DNA from: Allodiplogaster sudhausi
Lineage: Eukaryota > Nematoda > Chromadorea > Rhabditida > Diplogasteridae
Length of the DNA: 64,000 nucleotides
Direction: 5' to 3'
Assembly (NCBI GenBank): GCA_945643635.1
Contig: CALZFC010000044.1
Coordinates: 186,001 to 250,000, forward strand
Part shown: in pieces, positions 23,357 through 32,460 of the stretch
Position numbering within the stretch: position 1 is the stretch's first letter
How the letters are laid out: each line of letters opens with the position of its first letter
Position numbers and translations under genes: made by a program
Notes under the pieces: generated by a model
Seen by the model: the letters and a program-made list of their open reading frames with translations, nothing else
Database searches by the model: none
What the model was told of the DNA's origin: nothing

Positions 23357-26300
23357 CAGAGATGCAAGAGGCCGGGCCGGGCAGGGCCGGGCCCAAGCTA
23401 GGGCCCTCCCTGTAGGGCCGGGCCGGGCCGGGCCCAAGCTAGGGCCCGGCCCTGGGCCCGATTGGGCCCGTTTTTTCGAAAATATGCTAGCGAGCATTCT
23501 TATGACCGACCGAACTCATATTGCTCAAGTTGATTATACGCTATAATTCGGCTCTCTTTCCGCTTCGGAATGTAATAAATGAAATACCTTCTATCACTGT
23601 CGCGTTTGTTGCTGCATTTGTATGTCGCGTTTGTTTCTGACGTTTGTATAAGTCTATTTAATGGGTATCTCCTATACAGGGAGATGCGAGACCCCAATGG
23701 CGGCGAGTACGATATGGATTCGATATGCGAAGCTGACAAGAAAATTCTGCGAAAAATTTTCGGTGTGGTTCATTTACTGTTGCTTAAAGATTTTGCTTTG
23801 TGAAGGTTTGCTTTGTAATGATAATGAAGATTTTGTCATCAGGCAAGGACTTCGGCACCAAATTATTCAAGAAGGAGCAGATTCAAGCGATTGTCCGCGC
23901 GCAGACCGAGAAGAAGCTCTCAAAGGGTACGTGTACTTCCGAAATCGCAAGAAGATGGATCCGAGCGATCCCATGAAGCAGCTTTTCTACAGCCCGGAAG
24001 GGCACGAGGATTCTGCTTTCTACACTCAGTTGCTCTTTTGTTCGCAGTGTCACCTAATCATGGTTCCTGGGTGGAGTACGAGGTAATTTTTCTTGTTTTA
24101 ATGCACTTTTACTAGTGTTTTGATAGCGATTGGCGGCCATTTTTTAAAAGACTGATTTCAGTCGCCATTTGGAGAACTGTCAAAGAGGACGACAGCAGAA
24201 ACTACCGAAGACTCAAGAATTGCGCAACAGGCCGATTGATGGCTTCTTGTCTACCGTTGCTGTTGCGGGCACGCTAGAAGAAAAACGACAACTCTCAACT
24301 ACCATTGCTAAGTGGGTCTCGGGAGACTCACGACCATTTTCTATTTGCGAGGACAGTGGATTCCAAGACGTTATTTCTGCCGCTCTGAAAATTGGGTTAG
24401 ATAATCGCCTTTTCTTGCTTGCATAGGTTTCAGTGTATATTTTTCCAGAGCAAAACGGAAGCAAGTCGACAATCTGAAGGTCGAATCTATCATTCCTTCG
24501 AGGACTACTGTAACTACTCGAGTAAACGAACTTCACTCTGAGCTGCTCGCAACGAAAGGTGCTGAAGTAATCCAACATCTGGACGAGTATGGCGGTGCAA
24601 TCTCGGCAGACTACGGCAAACGGAAGGACGATTACATAACACTGGTGCTACACATTGTTCGCGATTGGTTAGTGTTTGATATAATCATTGTAACATATTT
24701 AAGATTTTTCAAAATATATTTTTTTAATCTTTTAGCCATTACTATAGTCTAGTGTTTGTTTCACCTTTCTAGGCGTTACTACAGTGTTCATGCCGCGATG
24801 AAGCGGTGTGAAGTTTCGAGAAAGGACAGCACCCAAGTGTGGAATGACATCAAGTCGGCAGCAGCAACATTCGGATTATCGGAAGCGACGCTCTCTAAGT
24901 TGTATGCAGCATCTGATGAGGGCTCCAATATCAGCAAAGCGCTTAGGCTCAATATTGGCAAAAGTTAGATTCACTATCTACCACCTGTAGATTGTTATAG
25001 ACATCATTTTGTTTTAGAAGTGTCTTGTATCTGCCACGTCGCGAACAACATATGCAAGCGAACCTTCAACCCGTACAAGGATCGCAAGAGCCTACTGTTT
25101 GCAAACGATCTAACTGCAGAAGATATCGATCATATTCGACATGGACGACGTATCCTCGACAACTTGAAGATTGTTGTAAACGGAGTGAGAGGAACTTCGC
25201 TTGTAATGACGCTCTCTAGAAAGCTCCCGTTGGAAGTGGAGACTCGCTGGTTATGTCAAAGCTGAAGTCAGCAAGCGCATTCAAAGAATGCGCCTCTGAT
25301 CTGTTCGGTCACAAAGACCGAAGCAAACTGCCTGAGGTAGTTTTTAAGCTGTATTTCTGTACTGACATGAATCGCCAACAGTATATTTTCAGGATGTTCG
25401 AAATGCTTTGGACTTCCTCTCCATGAATCGCGCGGAATTCGATGATGTTCTTTACATCTTGGAGCAGTTTGAACAATTCATCATATTCTTCCAGGTTTGG
25501 GAAGTCAACTCTTATATAATTGGAAAATAAGTGGTTTAGGGAGACGCGGCATTGCTCTGTGAGGTCTGGCCCAAATGGCACGAACTACGAGAGCGATTCC
25601 ATACGATTGTGACAACTACTGACTCCGACCTACTCAGCGCGCTCGGTAGAAGTGCGTACAAATGCATGATGAGGAAGGAGGACGATGGAATCATTACCAA
25701 GTTCCACCTGATTGCCACCATCCTGCACCCAAGAAGGAGCAAGCTTCGGCTCCTTGCCACCGATGACGAGCGGAAGGATGTGATTAGGGAGTTTAAAAAT
25801 CTCCTTTTAAATTCCTTATACCATGCCCAGTCTTCCTCTTCGCAACCAAAACCTGCGAAGCTCCCACGAACTGCTTACGATAATGTATCCGATTCTGATG
25901 ATGAGGATACCTCTTCCGAAGTTGATACATACCTGAATTCGCACTTTAAGTTTGTTGACTCTAATGGTGATGACCATGACGATCCCCTTATGGCTTGGAA
26001 AAACCGTGCATCTGATTTCCCAAAACTGTCTCGCCTTGTTCTTCAGCTTTATGCCATTCCAGCCTCAACTGCCGTTGTAGAACGTTCATTTTCTGACCTC
26101 AGAAATCTGATTCCCGAGAAACGTGAGCGTCTTTTACCCGAGTCTGTCTTCAACTCTCTTGTTGTCCGTTCCCTTTTGAAGCTTTAGTGATAACACTTCC
26201 ATAGAATGTATGCAACACCCAAGCGGTTAATCAATCCCATTTCTATTCTAATCAATCAATCCAATATAGTAGCATCCCGGTAAATGTATTTGTGCTCAGT

Positions 26301-26567
26301 TGTTCATGAAGCCCTGTGAACAGGATTTTTTTTTATCTTCTTTCAGAAATTTAAAATGATGATAATAAAAGGACGAATGAAAACCAGGAATCTGACATGT
26401 CTAGATGAATCGGAAAGGAATAAAAGTACTAATCTGGCATGTTTAAATAATTGGGCCGGGCCGGGCCCAAAATTTAAGGGCCCGAAACAAGCGGGCCGGG
26501 CCGGGCCGAGATTTTGGGCCCTAAGGGCCGGCCGGGCCCAAAAAAATTGGGCCAACTTGCATCTCTG
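23357..26567 (+). mobile_element. Full-length hAT DNA transposon, 3.2 kb
   Basis: A 12-bp perfect terminal inverted repeat, CAGAGATGCAAG at 23357 and CTTGCATCTCTG ending at 26567, is flanked by a perfect 8-bp target duplication, GTTCCAAG at 23349-23356 and 26568-26575. Just inside both ends lie GC-rich GGGCCGGGCC repeats (about 23370-23470 and 26453-26540), likely transposase binding sites. The interior is a spliced BED/hAT transposase gene. The perfect target duplication argues for a fairly recent insertion. It sits inside the Helitron. Confidence 0.93.
23690..26187 (+). CDS. hAT transposase (BED zinc finger, RNase-H-like core, hAT dimerisation domain)
   Basis: It catalyses cut-and-paste transposition of the enclosing element. 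Exons that can be placed: one ending at 24082, then 24162-24395, 24449-24667, 24773-24963, 25018-25336, 25393-25494 and 25540-26187; the first exon(s) before 24082 are uncertain. Splicing joins CSQCHLIMVPGWST to SRHLENC, giving the C-x2-C...H-x3-C pattern of a BED finger. Next come an N-terminal helical region (RTTVTTRVNELHSELL), the catalytic-core start (AISADYGKRKDDYITLVLHI), SDEGSNISKAL, the CICHVANNIC motif and ETRW. The end is the dimerisation domain LYAIPASTAVVERSFSDLRN. Near 25249, just after ETRW, the frame must change by one base to continue into MSKLKSASAF, so a single-base frameshift (or assembly error) interrupts an otherwise long open transposase. Confidence 0.85.
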
Positions 26568-27212
26568 GTTCCAAGTGACTGAAATGTCGTAACAGGGGAA
26601 ATGGTTTTTACAATTTGGATACCTCAAACTTGGGTAATTAAACCGGGAGGAGCATTGAAGGTTCCAGAAGAAAACTGTTATATACCCACGCTTAGCGCTT
26701 TATTAGTAGTTAGATTTTGATGTGATGGCTCCGAACGAAAATGAAGAAAGGATTATCGGCATTTGTTTTAAGAATACAATTTCTGCAAATTCTACAAATA
26801 TTAAAATGTAATCACGATAGCTTCAACTTTATTCCCAAACTCTTGGAAATAACAGAGGTTTTGCCGTTTTTACGATACACAAAAATTTACGTTTTTATCA
26901 AGACGAAAACAATGTAGAAAGAAGGGAAGGAAAACAAACAAATAAAGAAAGGGCTTCTAAGTATGTATGCAATTGCAGGAGGCAATTCTATAATTTTCGA
27001 AGACTTTTCTCTTTTGATTTGCAGATCAAATGTGAAGCTATCAACTGCACTAACTGAGCTGAGATCAAACAAGGCGGAAGCGGTCGTTGTTTGACTAGAG
27101 AACAAAGCTTGCGCCGATTGAAGCTAAATAAAATCGTCGGTACATATTATTAATGATATAACGAGCATAACAAAATTACACTTAAAAACCGAATTGGTTT
27201 GGATAATTCATT

Positions 27213-28475
27213 CTAGATCAGTGGATTCGCCTTGAGAAAGCCAGGATCTGAGGCGACCATCTTGGTGATGATGAAAGCGTGAAGTGTATACACGACTGAG
27301 AGCACTTAATCGCACTCGATCTCCTGCGCGGAAAAGATTAGGCATACGGTATTTATTTTAAAAAAGCCGGTCATGTGCAAATGAGAGAATCAGTTGGCTT
27401 TCTATATTCTGAAAAATGTTTTTTTTTTATTGTAAGAACTATGTCGATGTGAACATTTGCATTTATTATACAAAGTTTTAATTTAAAAAAACACAATGAT
27501 CAGAAACCTTTTCCTCGTGCTTCCCTGGCGCGATTGAGCGTGCGTCATTGAATACGAATCTCACCGTTATCTTGCCATCGTCAGAGGACGCGTGGATGTC
27601 AGCGAAGCGGTACTGCCAGATGTAGCTCTGAAAAGGGTCCCTTTTCTTTTTAAATCACATCTCAATTTTACAAGCTTCGAAAGTCAGTGGCTATCTTTCT
27701 TTCGTCTCGTTTGACTTTATTTCGGCCGAAAATTTCTACTATAGGTTCTAGCCTAATGATCATATTTCTATAAAAGCATTTGTATTTTTCTTTGTTTAAA
27801 AAAATGTTGTATGAACAGGTGATTTTCACTTTGTGGTGATCCATTTATCAGAAGGTTGTTTGTTACGTTTGATTGACAGTTCACTCAAGGGTTGTAGCGG
27901 AATGAAAATTTTCATACCGGAATTCGGAATACGGAAGATCCCGTTTTCACAACGGAAATCTAAAATCGGAATTCGGAAGAGAAAAAAAGTCGGAATTCGG
28001 AATTCGGAACACCAAGTTTCAACTAGAAAGATGGGTCTTATTTTTCTAACTTTTGCACAGTCTCTCCAGCATGGGAGACAGCGATCGGGAGACCGCCGAG
28101 CATGATAATTCCATGCTCATCTATAGCCACTATTTTTCACCAAAATGCTCTTCCCAAAAAGGTCTCCCCTATATATCAATTAAACATTTTATTGAAATAT
28201 CGCTCGACTCAAAGAGGAGGCTTCATACGAATTTTGTTAAGAATTTTGTCAAATCCAAATTGGCAAGTGACATCATTTGAGGGCATTTAATTGCTAAATG
28301 TGTTCCATTTTTTAAACTATTTAATCATTAATTACAGAATCTGAAAAACTTCTCTTTTTACACTAGGCAAAGAAGTGTGCACCTTGGTCGGGATGTCATA
28401 GAGCGATATTCCTTGGCGAATGTCGAAGACGAGACCGGAAGGGCGACCTTCGAAGGAGCACGCGAATGTTCGCGT
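27213..28475 (-). pseudogene. Inverted copy of the three last syntrophin exons
   Basis: On the minus strand, 28475-28383 equals the TRTFACSFEG exon (93 nt), 27627-27508 the SYIWQYRFAD exon (120 nt) and 27323-27213 the terminal exon (111 nt, stop at 27215-27213). Splice borders are kept. In the terminal exon the Glu codon following ...ECD is TAA, so the frame stops early. The duplicate includes intron and 3' flank, so it arose by DNA duplication and not by retroposition. The Helitron is inserted in its 3' flank. Confidence 0.85.
27890..28015. repeat. Short GGAATTCGGA tandem-like repeat
   Basis: The motif GGAATTCGGA or close variants (CGGAATTCGGAAT, CGGAATTCGGAA) occurs four to five times in about 100 bases. 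It lies inside the inverted syntrophin copy, with no counterpart in the source intron. Confidence 0.6.
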
Positions 28476-28581
28476 CTGCAAAAAAAGATTTCCGTTTCAC
28501 AAACCGCAGAGATCTGCATCCGAATAAAAGCATAATGCAACGATTCTTATAAAGATCATCCCGAGTTTGGCAAAACCGGCG

Positions 28582-28894
28582 GGACGTACATTTCGTCGAA
28601 ATAATCTTTCTCATGACAAAGGTGAAAATACGTGTTTAAATAAGTTTTATTGTTAAGAATGGAAATATTTTGACGACTCATTTTGTATTTAGTAGGGTTT
28701 TATCCGCCCGATTTCGACACCGGCGTTTTTAATTAGAGTCAAGAGGATATAATAAGGTGAATTGTTTCCGCCCTGATCGCAATATGAACAAATTTTGAAG
28801 CAACTCTTATCATACGGAAAAAATTCATTTTCACATGCCAGACATGTGACAATCAATTGTATAGGATAAGATTATTTCGACGAAATGTACGTCC
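28582..28894. mobile_element. MITE with 27-bp perfect terminal inverted repeats
   Basis: GGACGTACATTTCGTCGAAA (first 20 of 27 bases) at 28582-28608 has its exact reverse complement at 28868-28894. The body is 313 bp with no coding capacity. I see no clear target duplication, so the superfamily is unknown. Confidence 0.7.
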
Positions 28895-30059
28895 ATACAT
28901 GAGCACTAAGATAACATCCTACTTTCAAAATCCTTGCGCTAATCGCTTCAGCATGCTCAAAAACCCTTATAAACATCTTGTGAAGTATGTCTGCTTATTA
29001 GATAAAAAAAATTTCATTTCCCCCTCTAGGTAAGACTAGCAGGTTTTACCCACCGATTTTGGAATTGAAAATCAACCTTCTCGCAGTTCAATCTTCCTCA
29101 ATTATTGTATTAGACGTTTATACGCCTAATATAATGATATATTCGAAAGTTCACTCATTTTGACCGCTTAGAAAAAATTTGGCGACCAAGAAACCAAAAA
29201 AACGGGAATTGGGTCCGACCACGGGAGAGGAGGATACATATTTACGGCCTCCGGCCACCCTGGCGTCCAATGCAGGAGTTCCATAAATGTAAGCGTAAAA
29301 GTAAATGTAACCTCGAATTATCGCTTTCTCCATCAATCTTTCTTGATCTCCGCCTCTGACTCTCTCGCTCTCTCTCTCCCTCTCTGTCTCTCTCTCTCCC
29401 TCTCGTTTTCTCCTTCGAGTAATGCACATGCCTTTCACTGACATGCGGTTTTGCTTGCGCGTCTGGCATGAAAAGAATAATGTTTTGTGACATGTCCGAT
29501 TGTAGACTGAAAAACTGGTTTAATAATACAAGTATTGAAGAATAGAAGCAGAAAAAACATTTTAATAAGGGACGCGTATTCTTTAAAAAAACAGCGTCAT
29601 ATTCTTTTTCTAACATATCTTATTTATGCAATAAATTCCTCGTACTTGTTTCCAGCTCAACTCGGAGGATCTCAGCAAATGCCTTTACTTGTACAAGGCG
29701 TACGATGCAGCTGTTAGACAGGTTCACCACTACTTTTTTGATGCTGGCTGATTGTAAAAGAATGTTGACATTTTAGAAACACTTTGATTTCCTAATAAAT
29801 AATTAAAAAGTCTTTAATCATAAAAAAAGGCTTAAGTGAGGAGAAGTATAACAAGAAACAGATGGTAGTGCAAAATTTGGCTAGTTGATTTATGTACAGT
29901 CCCGCCCTGGAGCTTGGTGACAACAAGACGAGAGTTAACGGAATTACCCAAACGGTGGTTTTGCAGAGTCAAAATTAGTAAAATATTAATCTCTTAAGTG
30001 ATCAAGCGCTTTTGAAGATCATTCAAGGTGATATAAAAGAGAGAATTAATTCGCTATCA

Positions 30060-30430
30060 GTCACCTCTCTCATACTCTCGCTCTTTTGCTTCTCTCTCTC
30101 TTCTCAATCTCACATTGCTGCTCATTCTAAAAAAATATTCAAAGTAATTATATTGTGATATTTAACGAAATCGTTGATCAAGTTTTTTCTTTCTTTTTTT
30201 TCACAGTTCCGGCAGTTTTCTTACTAGCATCTCGTATTTTAGAATTTGTTTCTCGACTCGACTTGATGACAAGAGCACCATTATATCTAATAAAAAGAGT
30301 AATAACATGTTTGTCTAAACAATTAGCAAAATAGTACTTGCGATTTTTTATTGTCTAATTGTAAGAAAAAAGTATTTTGTCCATTACCATTACTTAATTT
30401 CTCGTGTTCTGCAAATGAGAATAATTTATT
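30060..30430 (+). repeat. Dispersed repeat, complete copy (~365 bp)
   Basis: It runs from the CT-rich CACCTCTCTCATACTCTCGC phrase through CACAGTTCCGGCAGTTTTC and CTCGACTCGACTTGATGAC to TTCTCGTGTTCTGC. A truncated copy lies at 41265-41440, and an interrupted copy at 42765-42954 continues at 44618-44830. No coding potential; class unknown. Confidence 0.65.
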
Positions 30431-30521
30431 GCCTAAATTTTTGCAACCTTTTAAGGATTGAGGAATTTTGTTTGCGCGAAATCTCAAGGTGCCGCGTTCC
30501 TTTTGCACTCTCATTTGTGCT

Positions 30522-31048
30522 GGTATTTATTTATTTATTTATTCGATATATTACTAATAATGTGACAACAATGGAAGATATGTTATCGACGAACCAGAAA
30601 TGAGAAAATAGAAAAGAAGAGAGATATTAGAAAGATCAGAGAGAAATATCTCAGTTAGAGAGAGGCAGAAAAGTGTAAATTGGGGAGGGGGAAGGGATTT
30701 AGGGACAGCGCTCTCGCCGTCTGAATGGGGTGTGCAAGGCCCCAGAGGGGGGGGGGGGGGGGGACGATGTCCCCATGGAGAGGTGGCAAGGCTCCAGTGG
30801 CATGTGCGAGAGAGAGCACAGTTTCGACGACGAGAGAACGGCTGCTGCGGAGTGGGGGAGTTAGGAGGCGATTCTTATTACCTCTAGCAATTAAATAAGA
30901 TAGCTGGTGATAGAAAAGCTAAACACATCTGAAAGTACAAGTTTGTAACATTAATTCTTAGCAAGTCTAATATGGGCAAAGATGAGATGATCTTTTTAAC
31001 GGAAGAGAGGGATCGAGCAGATGTTGCAACAAGAGGAATCCTAATGTA
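30522..31048 (-). mobile_element. LINE 3' end fragment, part 1 (interrupted)
   Basis: Same family as 37903-38575: the 3' tail at TATTTATTTATTTATTCGAT, a G-run (30749-30763), the AGGTGGCAAGGCTCCAGTGG phrase, then AAGATGAGATGATCTTTTTAA. Read on the minus strand it carries the C-terminal tail of a LINE reverse transcriptase. The match breaks at 31048 and resumes at 32236, on either side of the foldback element. Confidence 0.75.
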
Positions 31049-32235
31049 CAGTGGCATGCATGCGGCCTGAGATGCAGAAGGTACAGGAGGATATAATCCA
31101 TCATTTACTGCTATACTATCGTAATAAAGATTTTAACATATTCGCAGAGAATCATTAAACTTATTCAGAAGACTACTTGAGCTGTGGAAATTAAGTGAAA
31201 GGTATTTGTGCTCACTTTAGATATCACGGTCAACTTTGGTCCGCAGCGCGGTAGTGCGATGTTGTGCAGGGGTCCGTTTTTGGAAAACGGTTTTGTCTAT
31301 CTATTGTGATAGTTAATAGGCTTTTCCACATTCAGAAGCTCTATTTCATCCCTGGCTTGATGAGGTCACAAGGAACAGTAGATCGTTTGAATGTACCCTG
31401 TCATAGAGGAGTACGGTGAAATCACAGCTGTCTGTTTTTCCTAAATCGCAACTTTAAATTAGCTAATTGAGATTTAAACTATTGCAGAACACTCTGTTGT
31501 ATCGATTAAAGTTAATTTTGACACGATCTAAAAAATTTCGGGTTTAGTTTCCTGCCTTATAGAGCACCATACTACTGTAAGGTTAGGTACATTCAAACGA
31601 TCTACCCCTTCCTTTGTGGCCTCGTGATGCCAGAGATGAAATATAGCTTCTGAATGTGGAAAAGGATGTTAACTATCATTATAGATAGGCAAAACGGTTT
31701 TCCAATCACGGACCCCTGCACAACACTACTTTTAGCACTTCAGCGCTGAGGTCCAAAGTTCACCGGGTTGTTCAGTGTGCAAAAATTGTTAGCACCTAAT
31801 TTCCACAGCGAAATTAACCATTTAAATTAGTTTAGTAATCACCTGCGAATATATGGACATCATTAATACTCTAGGCATAGCAGTAAATGATGGATTTTAT
31901 CCCGCTGAACCTTCTTCATCTGAAGCCGAGTGAATGAATCTCGAACTGAAGGTAGGGAACATGTAACGGCATATGATCAAATCACAATTAGGCCAAAAGT
32001 TATCGCAGGGATGTTCAAGAATAAATATCAAAGATCTATCCAATAAAAACTACCAGAATACCAAAGAAATAAATGTGCAAAACTGGGTAATTCAAATTAT
32101 TGATTTTTTCTGGCCCTGTAGTGGATCAATGAAACCAATAATCTGCTACTAATGATCTGGCATTATAAAGAAGCAACCCTGAAAATTTCATTAACTTTCA
32201 TTAACGAAAAGTTCACGTTTCTCTGAGCGCCACTG
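31049..32235. mobile_element. TA-flanked foldback MITE, 1187 bp (Tc1/mariner-like)
   Basis: The ends are CAGTGGC...GCCACTG, flanked by TA at 31047-31048 and 32236-32237. The uninterrupted LINE copy near 38424-38435 confirms the insertion point. Inside, about 350-bp arms fold back: 31085-31430 pairs with about 31545-31925 (for example CGGTTTTGTCTATCTAT versus ATAGATAGGCAAAACGG). There is no transposase frame. CAGTG termini with TA duplication suggest mobilisation by a Tc1/mariner transposase. Confidence 0.8.
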
Positions 32236-32460
32236 TATTAAGAAGCTGCTCTTGCGTAGAATGAATACTCGGCTACAGATCGTCTACTTCGAGGCAGATG
32301 AAAAGCATATTTATTTATTTATTATAAATAAATATACTTTTCATCTGCTTCGAACTAAACCTAAGCATATCGAGAGCAACGGCCATTTGTAGGCTTGAAT
32401 ACAAGTAATGTACTAATCGGAATTTCAATGTATGTAATTATTTTCTGTTCGTGCGAAGGA
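32236..32460 (-). mobile_element. LINE 3' fragment, part 2, abutting a syntrophin intron
   Basis: Continues the LINE interrupted at 31048. Read on the minus strand it keeps peptide blocks such as LLVFKPTNGR shared with 38 kb. It stops in the intron just before the duplicated syntrophin exon at 32490, at the same place as in the 38 kb copy. Confidence 0.7.

Larger units (their letters stand above)
22186..26714 (-). mobile_element. Non-autonomous Helitron carrying a heat-shock-element minisatellite
   Basis: On the minus strand the element starts 5'-TCTAACTACTAATA (26714 downward) and ends with a GC hairpin (GCGCGCGCTTCGCGCGCGC) followed by AACCGGCTGG at 22186. It therefore has a 5' TC, a 3' hairpin and a terminal CTRR (CTGG). 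The host sequence is known from the uninterrupted copy near 16960-17020: the element lies exactly between the A and T of CAAAA|TTAATT with no target duplication. These are the hallmarks of Helitron insertion. The net element is about 1.3 kb once the nested hAT (23357-26567 plus its 8-bp duplication) is removed. No Rep/helicase frame is present, so it would need an autonomous partner. Its body is the minisatellite at 22405-23335. Confidence 0.8.

Noticed and set aside
22342..23546. Long overlapping open frames (up to 308 codons) on both strands
   Set aside because: They run through the 99-bp minisatellite; frames exist on both strands because the unit lacks stops. Product composition (repeated FWNLLECSQYRG) simply mirrors the DNA repeat.
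27213..28475. Processed (retroposed) syntrophin pseudogene
   Set aside because: Introns and splice borders are retained in inverted orientation, which excludes a spliced-mRNA origin.
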